From NCBI GenBank assembly GCA_033439265.1, contig JAVTVX010000002.1, positions 4,474,001 to 4,538,000 on the forward strand: a stretch of 64,000 nucleotides of DNA, given 5' to 3'. The position numbers and the translations under genes are program-made. Shown one piece after another: positions 34,850 through 46,101 of this stretch. Within the stretch, counting starts at the first letter, position 1. Every line of letters begins with the position of its first letter. This stretch comes from Dillenia suffruticosa (lineage: Eukaryota > Streptophyta > Magnoliopsida > Dilleniales > Dilleniaceae). Below the pieces are notes generated by a model, which had not been told where the DNA came from, searched no databases, and was given only the letters and a program-made list of their open reading frames with translations.

Positions 34850-34980
34850 AGAGGGAATGTGGTGTTTTTATTGATGGTGACAGAAGAAGAGAGAGCACAT
34901 CCCACCTAAAAGAAAAGGCTCTCTTTAGCTTAAAGAGGGTTGTGCTCACTCTCTTCTGTCAACACTAACATCTCTCTCCC
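34850..34980 (+). ncRNA. MIR156: MIR156 precursor hairpin (miR156h-like)
   Basis: The 5' arm at 34878-34898 reads as a miR156 guide: TGACAGAAGA, an extra A, then GAGAGAGCAC. The 3' arm at 34946-34963 (GCTCACTCTCTTCTGTCA) is the usual miR156 star sequence, and its reverse complement gives the canonical miR156 guide. The loop side has a nested stem (TCTCTTT-agctt-AAAGAGG, about 34922-34940). The arms pair with one bulge from the extra base. miR156 guides cleavage or repression of SPL transcription factor mRNAs and holds plants in the juvenile phase. The place next to LecRK-S.7 fits Arabidopsis MIR156H. The pri-miRNA ends are not defined. Confidence 0.92.
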
Positions 34981-35808
34981 CATTTCTTCCATACCATTAC
35001 TTTGGCTACTTCTTCATCACCTTATTTTCTCTGCGTAAATCAAAACCAAGAAAGAGTATATCTTTAATACTAACATGATCCATAACTCCGTATACAATCA
35101 TATAATAAACAACTAGTATATATTTTCATGATTTTATGAAATTTTAAAGCTCTCCTCCCCAGACGGTGGACACTATAGAATCACAAAGAGAGAAATGAGC
35201 AACATCTTACCTCTTAAATCGTTATTTATGGATTCTCTCAGCCATATGGTGACTCTGAGGGCTTTGGATATATATTATATGATATATATATAGCGTTGGT
35301 ATAGGATCGGAGAAATGGTTTTTTCTTTTTGTTTTCCTACAAAAAAAAAAAATGAGCTGAATTACACTGAGGAAGAGAAACGAAGATTGAGAAACCTTTG
35401 TGGGCTTTTCCTCCATAGGAATTCTAGGGTTTGAGAGAGAGAGAGACAGAGACGTATGAGCTACAAATTCTTGAAAGCACAACATCCAATGGACTGTACA
35501 CATCACGCGCAGCTGGGTGCATTCCTCTTATAAAGATAAAACAACCGGCAAAAGCCAGTAATCCAAGGCGGGGATTGTGACCGGCCAAAGAGGGTTTGGT
35601 CAAGTCGGTGCGGTGGTTCCACAATACATCAAAGCTTATACGTTTTTATTTTTTATTTTTTATTTATTTTTTTATATTTTGGCTGTTTCTTTGAATTCAG
35701 AGATTCCTCAACATTAATTTCATTTTCCTAAAACACTACCTTACCACCCAAAACAAAACATCTGGGTCACCATCCTTTTCCCCTTTTAAGAATTTCAAAT
35801 TCAAACAT

Positions 35809-35853
<45 letters not shown>

Positions 35854-36446
35854 AAAAAGCAAAACATTTCACCTATTCCCCATTTGTTTCCGGAGTAAAG
35901 TTAACAAATTTTTTCTGAAAATTTTGCCCTATTTTTGTGTTTGAATGCTATATAACTTCATGTCAATACTAACATGAGATAATAGAAAGGTTATAAATTA
36001 ATAAAATATGTTAGTAGCTGGTTAATATTTTTACTTAATCATAAAAAACAAATGTATTTTTGTTAAGAATAATATTTTTTCTAATATTTTTTTTGTGTAA
36101 ACGGATTTTTCTTATCATCAATCACTATTTTGATTTCGTTATATTAATTCAGTTTAAGTATTATAAGACCCATTAAGCGATTGATTTTTTTAAATTTTAT
36201 ATATCTATTTTTATGACTTAAATCTGAGATTCATAATTAAAAAAATATAATATTTTATCGTTATATTAATAAGAATTTGGTTTTTTTAATATAATATCGT
36301 GATTTTCCACAAAATAAACGGAGGCTAAAATAATTGTAAGGTGAGTTGATGGTGACCGAGTCCGCAGGTTTTTCCAAACCGAGGATAAGAGCGGGCGGGA
36401 GAGAAACCAGGATTAGAAGTTTTAACCACTTTGAGATGGGTGTGTG

Positions 36447-36564
36447 ACGTGGGACACTCGCACTTCACGTGAGGGGACTTCTCTATCCCTTCAGCGCTCA
36501 GACTTCAGGGAGAGTTAAGGAGGGGTTCTTTTATAACCGTTGATGTTTACTTGCCATACGTGGC
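36447..36564. promoter_or_regulatory. Cluster of G-box/ABRE-type ACGT elements
   Basis: Within 120 bases there are ACGTGGGAC (36447-36455), the palindrome TCACGTGA (36465-36472) and TACGTGGC (36557-36564), in a stretch less AT-rich than its surroundings. Such boxes bind bZIP and bHLH factors. Which gene it would serve is unclear: MIR156 lies 1.5 kb to the left and the phytocyanin gene 2.6 kb to the right. Confidence 0.4.
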
Positions 36565-37393
36565 ACGCATGCATCATTAACCACCTGGAAAAATACCTTT
36601 GTTTCATTCTCAGCCGTTGATTTCACACGATCCGGGGGACCTCAATTTCCTTTTTCTTAATTTTGTCGTCAAAGGAATACGGATAACCTCTGGAAATCAT
36701 TAAATAAATTAAATTACCATTGGGGCATGCTTTCTCGCTGGAAATTATATTAACTTCAAATTTCTCTTGATGGCTTTGAGAATTTGACCGAGTCTTGTCT
36801 AGCCCATTCTTATCCTTTATTTTTTTTTTGGGTATTTGACTTAATTCATTATTCAGTATTGATCAAACTGAAATCCATCTTAGAGAATAAAAATCTTTCA
36901 ATATAATCGACTTTATACTCATATCATAAATTAAACTCATAATATTAATTAAGAAACACAACAACCTATTCACGATACTAACACTCGATTGATTTCTTAT
37001 CCATGACAAAATGCATTGGTCATTGTCTACGTATGACTTTTTCTTTTATTTTGTTTCCGATATTATAACTTATTAATATTTATTTTATAAAAAAAACAAA
37101 TTGTCAATTCGAACCAACATTTCTTAACTCTTCAAATGAGAAATCAAATTGACATGTTCAAGTTCTAATTTTAAATCAACCATTGGTTTGATCCAATCCG
37201 GTCTAAACCGTACTTATCATTTTTTATTTTTTTTGATATATAGAGACATACGAATTTGAAACCTTTTAAAAAATAAGAACAGTAACAATTGAACTATATC
37301 TTATGTCTGCTTTCTTTTGTAAAATGTTGTCTCCCGGCACCATAGGGGAATTTATGGGAAGATCCTACAAAAAGTACTATTTTGGAGATCTTT

Positions 37394-37837
37394 GTGTTCA
37401 TTTGATAGGATTTTTTTTTCTTTTCTTCTATTTATAAAAAAAATAAAAATTAATGATTTTTAAAATAAAATTAAAAATTATTTGATAATTTTACTTTAAA
37501 AATAAATTGATTTCATAACTTTTAAAATAAAATTAGAAGTTAAAAATTAAAAATTAAAAATTAAAAGTTAAATTTAAAGAGAATGAGATGAGATGAGATG
37601 AGGGTAAATGAAATTATGATATTGACATATTTAAAACTTCATATTTTTCAAGTGATAATATAAATAGAATAAAAAAATATATACTTCTTAAAAAAAAAAA
37701 AAAGGCATGTTTTTAAAATAAGAAGCAAAAACTCTTTTTTTCTTCATTAAAAAAAAAAAAAAAAACTTCTTTTATTTAAGAGTTTTTTAGTAGGATTTCT
37801 CGAAAAAAAGGCTGAAAAAAATTCTGCCAAACGGTAC
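37394..37837 (-). mobile_element. Non-autonomous DNA element (MITE-like), copy 1
   Basis: An AT-rich element whose reverse complement resembles 63105-63563: both share a terminal TTTGG-type end, runs of TTTTAACTTTTAA, ATGAAATCA-TTTATTTTTAAAA and a CTTCTTATTTT-like part. Ends are near GTGTTCATTTG on the left and CCAAACGGTAC on the right, with TTA after the right end. It has no coding capacity. The PIF/Harbinger (Tourist-like) class is suggested by the TTA site but not proven. Confidence 0.55.
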
Positions 37838-38108
37838 TTAAATCCTTGATCTAAATAAGCTTTTATCTCCGGCAGCGTAAAACTATGAGTTCGGGCACGT
37901 AAACTCTTAGTGGACCTAAATTGTTTTGAAAATATATTAATATTATGCTTGGACTAAAAAGAAAAAAAAATCATTTCATTTATAAACTTTTTACTAAAAA
38001 ATTAAAATATAAAATTCAGTTAAATTTTACGGTTTGAAATAATTAAAATGATCTGAAGCTCAGTTCTAAAATTAATGGGGACATTTCTATGGTACATTTT
38101 TGTATGGT

Positions 38109-38155
<47 letters not shown>

Positions 38156-39138
38156 ACCCCTTTAGGGGACAATAATATTAAAAAAAAAATTCTAGAAAAT
38201 TTACAAATCTTTGTGGGGCACAATTCTAGGGTACATTTATGCACCATTACCTATATGATTGATGGCTACCGGGGAATTTTCGATTCATCATGTGACATAT
38301 AAAGAATCAAGGCCGATGGTCCATGGAATCATCCATGTTTCTTCTGAGGTGCGTACTAGTGCTTGATGTGCTTTGCTTTTTTTTTTTTTTTTTTTTTTTC
38401 TGGGTTGTTGTTGTGTAAATAAATTTAGATGAATATTATTAACCGAAAAAGGCCTCGAGCTTGTATCTTATTGGTGGAAGTTGTAAACAATGGAAAATAT
38501 GAAATTAAGATGCATAAAAAAGAAAAAAAAAAAAAGAAATTGTCAACAATATGTAGCATTGTTTCTGAATTTCAACAATAGAATTGGTGTTATGATAGTC
38601 ATTTTGGACGAGAGAAAAAAAATGACAAGTTGTATATTTATTTATTTAATGTAGGGAATGCAGGAGAGAATATTTTTGCAGATGAAATGATGGTTTTTCT
38701 TTTTCAGTTTCCTTTTTTTTTTTTCCATGATGAATGGGTGAATACATGTATTTCTGTAATTTTTGTGACCCGTATTAAAAAAATTATATAAAAAAAATAT
38801 TACGTTTTGTAATTATGTATGCGTGAGAAAATTAATGTTGTGTTTTCCTGGTGCTTGGTCAAAATTAATATTGTGTTGAGGACTTGAATTTGATCCTGAA
38901 ATATGAGTTCATCAAACGTTTTATGGTCGGGATGATACATATATAAGCATTGAATGGTAAATGTAAAGGTAAATTCCTCACGAAGTACTGAATATGCAGG
39001 GGAATGCACCCCCATGAATTAAGGCAGTATGCCCTATAACTGCCTCACCCCACTTCCCATTTTCTTCAATTATGTTGACTTAAAGTCATGTGACACATAA
39101 ACAAACTTAACTGTCCAACCCCACAACCTCTCCTCTCT

Positions 39139-39147
39139 TATATATTA
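39139..39147 (+). promoter_or_regulatory. Possible TATA box of the early nodulin-like gene
   Basis: TATATATTA, about 50 bases before the ATG at 39193. Spacing suggests a very short 5' UTR of about 20-25 bases. Confidence 0.45.
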
Positions 39148-39192
39148 TGTCTCGCATGACCCTTTTGTTTCCTTAATTTTGCTCTCAGAGAA

Positions 39193-39853
39193 ATGGCTTC
39201 TCTTTTAGTAATTCACCAATGCAAAATTGCTCTGTTTTCATCTCTTGTGTTGATTTCTATGCTGGCTTTCTCTGCATCATTTTATCAATTCCAAGTGGGT
39301 GATGAGATGGGTTGGACTAAACCTACTGATGACACTCACATTTACAATGACTGGGCAGAGAGAAACAGATTTCATGTTGGAGACTCCATTTGTATGTTAC
39401 AAAGTTATGGAATGTTTTTAAGGTTTTTATCTTTGTTTTCTTGTCATTTGAATGGTTGTCTCCTTTTTTCCTTTTCTTGTTTCAGATTTCAGGTATCAAA
39501 ATGACTCTGTCCTAGTGGTGGACTCCAATGACTATCACAACTGCATTGCCTCAAACCCCATCTACAAATTTGAAGAAGGAAACACCTTTTTCCGGTTTGA
39601 TCGATATGGATTCTTCTACTTCATCAGTGGAGTGCCGGGTCATTGCGAAGCCGGTCAGAAGATGATAATACGTGTGATGGTTCATGCCGAAGATGAGCCA
39701 AGGAGCCCTGAAGCTTCTTCACCTCAATTGCCAGCCGGTGGACCGGGTGGTTGGGACTTGGGACCTGCATCGATGAACTCCACTACCAGGCTGGCTTCCT
39801 ATTTCATGACTGCTTTAGGAGGAGTTTTGGTCATTCTGTATTTGTTCATGTAG
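39193..39853 (+). CDS. Early nodulin-like phytocyanin (probably GPI-anchored)
   Basis: Two exons, 39193-39391 and 39486-39853, joined in frame across TAT (Tyr), 188 residues. This two-exon structure is normal for phytocyanins. It has an N-terminal signal peptide (ends near AFSAS), a plastocyanin-like domain (FQVGDEMGWTKP, then NDWAERNRFHVGDSIYFRY, then NDSVLVV, then HNCIASNPIYKFEEGN, then FYFISGVPGHCEAGQKM), a short Pro/Ser-rich stretch (EPRSPEASSPQLPAGGPGG), and a hydrophobic C-terminus (YFMTALGGVLVILYLFM) that looks like a GPI signal. The two disulphide Cys remain (HNC and GHC). The copper ligands are missing: Ser stands where FICG would supply Cys, and Ser replaces the first His. So it belongs to the copper-free ENODL group of cell-surface glycoproteins. 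Confidence 0.9.
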
Positions 39854-40085
39854 AAGTGTTTCCATTTTTTTTCTTTGTTTTGGTTGATGTATTTAGCAGC
39901 AGCTCCTAGGTTTTGATTCATTTTGTTGCGATTTTGTGATTGTTCATTTCAGATTTATTGATGTTTGAAGGAGATTTATGTATGATTTCAGAAAATTTCC
40001 CTAGCATGACAATGTTTAAGTTCAGGAAAAAAAAAAACCATAATTCATTTACATACAACAGTACATTCCAGGCTAGTCGAAGCCT
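39854..40085. other. 3' UTR of the early nodulin-like gene
   Basis: Non-coding; ends in an A-rich run near 40026, followed by the 3' end of the PARN-like pseudogene on the other strand. Confidence 0.5.
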
Positions 40086-40953
40086 CTAGGTAGAAGATAT
40101 AAACAGTTGGTTCTCACAAAATCGAGATCCAGAGGAGGAATACGAAGCATCTAAAACTTCATCACATGTAGAATAACCACAAGAATGATCATAGATCACA
40201 TCACTTTTATCCTCTATTGCGCTGGTGTTAACAATGTCTGAGATCTTGATGAGTTGATTTTCTTGGATAGGCTTTGCTGCAGAGCTAACTAGCTCTGTCT
40301 TCGATTTAATGCCTACCGCATCTGCCTGGTCAGCAAATAAAACTTGCGACCTTGAAGATCCACAAATCTCTTTATAAACTTCATAGCATGAAGCACGAGT
40401 TTCCCACCTTCAAGCAATTTTGAAAAGGGATGCAAAACTGAGATAGGATCCTTATTTCTAAGGAGTGTATCAAATCCAAAAATCTGGAGACAAGTTCTTC
40501 CTTGCTGAACTGAATAAAAGCTGCAGTTTGATCCAAGTGGTAGACGGTAATAACAGAGTGATGGCCAAACACCTTAGAAACAGCTTCCCTTATTTCCCTT
40601 ACCTTGAGTTTTGGAGGAAGCCCCCATTGCAAAACAATGTTTGAGAAAATAATCTGTGTGTACCACCTGTTGATGTAATGTCCTAATGCCACTGGAGTCC
40701 TGTTTCTGGTGCTCATATTTATAATATCACCATTTGTCCAATTGAGATAAAGAAGATTCATGTACTTTTGGAGCATTGCATGGTTTACTAATTCCGTATA
40801 GGGAGACTGCTGTTCAAAATCAATACTTAGATGAGCACATGCCTGAGAGAAGACACAACCTGTCATGAAAAAATCATAGCCAGCTTCATGTTTTGCTCCG
40901 GAGTTCCAACTTGAGGACCTGCAGCAATGCTGGAAGTTACATTGTATTTCCAT
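40086..40953 (-). pseudogene. PARN: PARN-like poly(A)-specific ribonuclease, intronless fragment
   Basis: The minus strand encodes the C-terminal third of a plant poly(A)-specific ribonuclease: AKHEAGYDFFMTGCVFSQA (with the exonuclease His and Asp), LQKYMNLLYLNWTNGDIINM, then an R3H/RRM-like part (NIVLQWGLPPKLKVREIREAV, VYHLDQTAAFIQF). A frame change near FLDL leads to GFDTLLRNKDPISVLHPFSK. A second change after LLEGGK leads to TRASCYEVYKEICGSSRSQV, then LFADQADAVGI, and on to a stop at 40086-40088. Known plant PARN genes have many introns, but none interrupts this stretch, so a processed copy is likely. No sense-strand poly(A) tail or target duplication was found. The N-terminal half, including the first catalytic Asp and Glu, is missing. 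Confidence 0.82.
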
Positions 40954-42039
40954 TGCTCAAACTTGTCCAAATGTCAACTCAAGGACACAGCACAACCCTA
41001 ATGGATGGTGTTCCACTTCATGCGCAAGAGTTAATTCATGTTAATGGATGCTTGATGCACATCTTATGCATTGTCTGTATAAAGTCTCTCCTGTATTGTC
41101 TGTACTAGATGCTTGATGCACGTCTTATGCTGCAAGCATTGTTTCTGTTTTGACTAGCCTACCATACATAATCGTCAAAGAAATAAAACTATGCTTTCAA
41201 AAACCAACGAGCACCACACTTATGTGCAAAATCATAAAACAAATGCACATCCAACAACAGTATTGCAATTCAAAGGCCAGCTTTTACATGCGAACTAATA
41301 AGTCAATTCAAACTGGTATTGCAATTCATGTGCACTTATACTATTGTATAATTTGTTTATACAGATTTTTGGTTTCATAGTTGTTTTCTTTCTTTTCGAT
41401 GTAATTTCAAACTAATACTTGTAAGTTCTATTGCAATGAACATAAATTTCTATGTTTATTCAAGATATGTGTTTAGTAAATTTTATTTCAAATTTCATAT
41501 TTTTATTATCTTTTCTTTATTTTTATCATTTAATATTTTAATAATTTTTTTTATTGAATCAACATTATTAAAATTTTTAACAATAAATATTTATATTAAT
41601 TACGGCTTAATCAACCCACCAACCTTCCCACGGTTGTTCCATCCAAGCCATGCAACTTGAGATTATAAAATGGTATATATGATTCGAAAACTTAATCACC
41701 CACTCATATCGGATTAAGTCTATTTTCTCACATAAACCTTTAGCCAGTACATGCTCACCCCTAATTTTTAGTTGTCAACCAGAAGCTGCAGGGATGGCAA
41801 AAGTCTATTACAAGGTACATACAGACATGACAAGATCAGCACTACATTTCTTCAGAAACAGCATTTTTTAGACAAATACAGATCCAAATATAAGGCTAAT
41901 GATAACTGACAAACAAAACTCTACTTATAGCAATAGACAAGTGTTTATATGTAGTCCGGAAATTTGATCTTTAGCTTCTGCTCCATGTTCCCAATCCTCA
42001 TAAACCTTGTGCTGAAAAAAGGGATGTTCTATTCAGTTT
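40954..42039. other. Intergenic DNA between the PARN remnant and CAD
   Basis: No gene. A 24-base phrase GATGCTTGATGCAC-r-TCTTATGC occurs at about 41048 and 41108 (period 60). The rest is AT-rich, and about 41780-42039 is probably the CAD 3' UTR. Confidence 0.5.
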
Positions 42040-44341
42040 TCACTTGAGTGAGTTCTCGATGTCTATAACAAACCGATACCGCACATCCCTTTTGATTAGC
42101 CTCTCAAGAGCTTCATTCGCATACTGAATCGGTATAACCTCAATCTCTGGATAAATCTTATGTGCAGCACAGAAATCCAACAATTCTTGTATGTCCTGTG
42201 TTCCACCAGTTATGCTCCCACTGACAGTCCTCATGTCTGCCAAAAAAACGATGCAGATTCAAGGAACTGTTATTTATGAGCACTGTTAATTGAAAAAAGA
42301 ATGATATATGAATGGTTCCAAGAAAATTACCGATGTTGAGGTTAGCAGGACTGAATTTCACTTCATGAGGGAAGCCCACCAGCACAAAAACACCAGCTTT
42401 TTTCAAAAGCGCCATGTATGGATCAAATGGGTGATCACCTGCTGCTGTGTCGATTATAAAGTGAAGTGACTTTTGAAATTCCTGCAAACAAGACATTAGA
42501 TCAATATAAGAGCAAGTATGCACTCTATGCCAAAGCCAAAATGCTCTTACTTTCATCTGCCCTTCATCAGATGAGACTACGAAATTGTCTGCTCCGAGCA
42601 AATTCAATGCTTCCTCTTTCTTTGACATGCTTGTGCTGAAAACTGTTACTTTCAGCCCGAAAGCCTTCCCTAACTTCACTGCCAAGTGACCAAGGCCACC
42701 GAGACCAATCACCCCTAGAGATTTACCAGGTTGGTTCATCTTATGCCGCTTCATTGGTGCATAAACAGTAATTCCAGCACAAAGTAAAGGTGCTGCTTTA
42801 GCTAATGGGTATGAATCAGGAATTCTGAAACAGTACCTACACGTTTGGCAAAAAAAAAATGATGATGAGGAAGAAGAAGAAGAAGCAGAAGAAGAATGTC
42901 ATCAGTAGTAAAATTCACCAGAACTCACCATAATGGAGGTTGACCATATTGAAATTTTATAAACCAATCCTTTCTTTTTTAGTGATGGAATCAGTACATG
43001 GTCTGTAGGCTTACACCTAATGCCTCCATAACAAACTTATGATTAATCATAAATGTTCCTTTATAATTGAAACAGAATGCGTTTAGGCTATAGGCTACAG
43101 TAAACATCATAACTCAGAAGACAATTAGTTTATCTCTTTAACTTTTGTATCCTTCAAAAGTCTCCATAATAAAAGAAGTTGCCACACAACATGATGCAAG
43201 ATTGAGACCCAAGTTTATCTTCTAAAAGCCAGGGTGGTGTGATCCCAATCAAAATATATTGCATATTCTTCAGGCACCAACCAGACCACAGAGCTGATGT
43301 CAGCCAACTAGTTGAACTACGTTAAGAATAAAAGACCTCACCGACAGTTGAAAAAAGTTAATTAAACTACAAAAAAGCTCGAAGCTAGATACATATAATA
43401 CAAGGAATCAGAAAGAGAGAGGGGGAGAGAGAACCTTTGATGAACAACAATGAAACTTGAGTACCCTCCTTTAGTAATAGTAGCATCCCCATCAACAGAA
43501 TTGAAAGTATAAGTGCTTCCTTTTTCACACAGAATCTCCATCCTATCATTACAATACTCACATTCCCTACATGAATTAACGTAAGTCCCCACTCCAACAT
43601 GGTCTCCCACTTTGAACCCTTCAACTTTCCTGCCAACCTCTGTCACAATTCCCACAATTTCATGTCTGCAACAACACGCAAAAGGGACACCATCCAAACA
43701 CACAAGCTTATAAAACAATTTAAAATATAACAAAATTTACATTTAGATTCAGCCTTAAACCATCACTAAGAATTTCAATGTAACCCTGAATTCTAATTTT
43801 GTGAAATTATCCCGAAACTCTTTTAAATAATTCAATAAAGCAATTGATTCAAATCAACTGGACATCACATATGCATTTATAAAATCTAATGACTAAGTTG
43901 ACACCGAAATAAGTTAGATAGCATTGAATTTTAATCTTTAGTTTAAGGCTGAAACTTAAGAAAATAAAATCAGTAAAGAATATAGTAAGAGTTGATACCC
44001 TGGCACTAAGGGGTATTTTGAGTCTCCCATTCTGTTTCTTGTCCATGCAACATCAGCAAAACAAACCCCACAATGTGTGATTTTGAGTGAAACGTCATCA
44101 TTACCGACAACCCTATGTGGATTTCGTCAAAAAGAATGAAATTCAGGAAATACCCAAACCACAAAGAACATAGAAAATGTCGAAAAAAGCAAAAGAACAA
44201 ATAAATTATCATACAAAACCAATTAAGCAATAAAAGTAAATATAAACGAGACCTGCGGGTGAATTTGTAAGGAGAGAGAAACCCAGATGCATCTCTTGCA
44301 GCCCATCCAAGACAATTCTCATTCCCACTTTCTGAACTCAT
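42040..44341 (-). CDS. CAD1: Cinnamyl alcohol dehydrogenase, CAD1-like
   Basis: NADPH-dependent, zinc-containing medium-chain dehydrogenase that reduces cinnamaldehydes or other aldehydes to alcohols in the cytosol. Six exons on the minus strand fit exactly: 44253-44341, 43999-44112, 43435-43665, 42551-42836, 42331-42481, 42040-42236, giving 355 residues, the family length. Visible features: start [16 protein letters not shown]; catalytic zinc site with Cys in HCGVC, HE in PGHEIVG and Cys in LLCAG; structural zinc Cys quartet CRECEYC...C; nucleotide loop [17 protein letters not shown], followed by [11 protein letters not shown], whose Ser favours NADPH. The end is [12 protein letters not shown]. 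It is closest to Arabidopsis CAD1 (At1g72680), a minor member not shown to be a main lignin CAD, so the true substrate is open. Confidence 0.95.
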
Positions 44342-46069
44342 TATTTTCCTCTCTGCCCACCTGAAAAAAACACTGCAAAAATGTGAATTTAGGATCTAAC
44401 TTCTTTTCTGTAATGGGTTTTGATTAAGAACTCAAATCAGTCCCAAATTTACATATATGTTTATTAACCTTTGGTAAAAGTTATTAGAGAATTATTTTTT
44501 TAATAAAAAAGGGAAGAGAACTGAAGAAGAAAAACAAGAATTGGATTCTTTGGGATTAGAGCTTGCCCTCCCAAGAAAGAGATAATCTAAATGATCCAGG
44601 AGAGCAATTAAAACGAAAGAAATCGATTTGACTCGTGAGGCTTCCCGGGATTCGTGTGTTTTTTTTTTCTTTTGTAGAAACCTGCAGAATACGGGGGGCA
44701 GGTGGCGCTTTTGGAAAGGTTTAGCTATTGATTGAGTTATTGAGCTATTGATTATGCTCGATGGTCCACTCCTATCCTCCACGCTTTTGAAAGGTTGAGC
44801 TATCGATTAAGCTCCATAGTCCACTCTTATCCTCCACCGTGACAATGAAAAAGTCAATGATGATACTCCTTCGGAAATTTTAATTTATCATAATTTATCT
44901 TGGCTCATTTTTTTATTTTATTAAAAAACATTTAAAATAGAATAAAATTTTTATATGAAATATAAAAGTTTATAAATAAAAATGAAATACTTTCTAAAAA
45001 ATTAAAATTACATATATAGAAACAATATTTTTAATTAAAGATATTACTTATGTCAAATGTATTTAACTTCAAATTTTATAGACCAATCCAATAAAAATAA
45101 GAATGGGTTACATGACATGATCCGTTTTACATTGGAAAGGAAACATACATTGGATTTTCGTCTCTGGTTTGGCGGTGGGTATTTTTTTGTGAGGTGGCAT
45201 TGATGGACGGATTTTTCTCCGGTCTGGTTGTCTTGGGACCTCTTTAATTTCATGTACTATTGGGATACGCATCCTTACTGATTTGACATGCACGGGATGA
45301 CTGAATAGTGATAATATTTAAACATAATTTTACGAATTTTATATACAATAAAAATAATAATGAATAGAGTTTTAATATTTATAAGTTTTAATTTACACAT
45401 GCCAGAATTAAAAAAAAAAAAAAAAAATCAACCCAAAAGGAGCAAAAATATAAGGGCAAAGTGGTAATAAAGGGTCTGCAAAACTTGAATGTATAGAAGT
45501 AAGGGTTTTATTTCAAATGGGTTTATGGTCATTTTGCCCTTTATTACTAATGGTGATGCTTTTGTGAGTAAAGGGTATATTTCCCATCATGAGTTAAGTC
45601 TTTAATGCTGAGCCAAGCCAAAATTTGAGTTATTCCTTTATATTTGTTTAAATTTAATTGAGTACAAACTTGAGCCCAAACTTGAGCCCAAACTCTACTA
45701 ATCATGCTCGGGCCAAGCTAAGTTGTAAAGCTGTCCTAATAATTTTTTTACTTATTTTAAGTATTTATTAAGAAATATTAAAATAATTTTAATTTATGTC
45801 ATATCTATAATCTATTATTACATCCCTATTTCACTTAAATAAGTAGTAAAAAATGTTTGTACTAATTATATTATATATAACAAAAATAGGAAATCATGTG
45901 TATAACAAAGTCAAGCCTCTGATGAGTTTTTTCGTGAGCTTGGCTAAGCCGAAAGCTCTACACGAATGTTCCTACACACTTCCTCTATGTATTAAAATCA
46001 TCCTAAACATGTTACCATTCGTATCGGATTAGTCAAAATACGAATCTAGATATCAATGGTAGGAAATAG

Positions 46070-46101
<32 letters not shown>

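Larger units (their letters stand above)
34981..39130. other. Long intergenic region after MIR156
   Basis: No protein gene seen. It holds the 3' part of the pri-miRNA, TA microsatellites at 35814-35851 and 38114-38149, a GC-richer stretch at 36340-36660 with three ACGT-core boxes, a non-autonomous DNA element at 37394-37837, and several poly-A or poly-T runs. Confidence 0.55.

Noticed and set aside
34946..34963. A second miR156 locus on the minus strand read from the star arm
   Set aside because: The reverse complement of the star gives the canonical guide, but plant miR156 comes from the 5' arm of a plus-strand hairpin here. An antisense hairpin is possible but unsupported.
35222..35624. 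Open frames on the minus strand right of MIR156
   Set aside because: No homology, no splice context, and the region is probably pri-miRNA or flank.
25735..36260. Similar AT-rich phrases at 25735-25870 and 36115-36260 as a tRNA-derived SINE
   Set aside because: The likeness is weak by eye and I could not find clear A and B box promoter motifs or target duplications.
40026..40038. A-run next to the PARN pseudogene as its poly(A) tail
   Set aside because: The A bases are on the plus strand, while the pseudogene reads on the minus strand, so it would be poly(T) in the sense direction.
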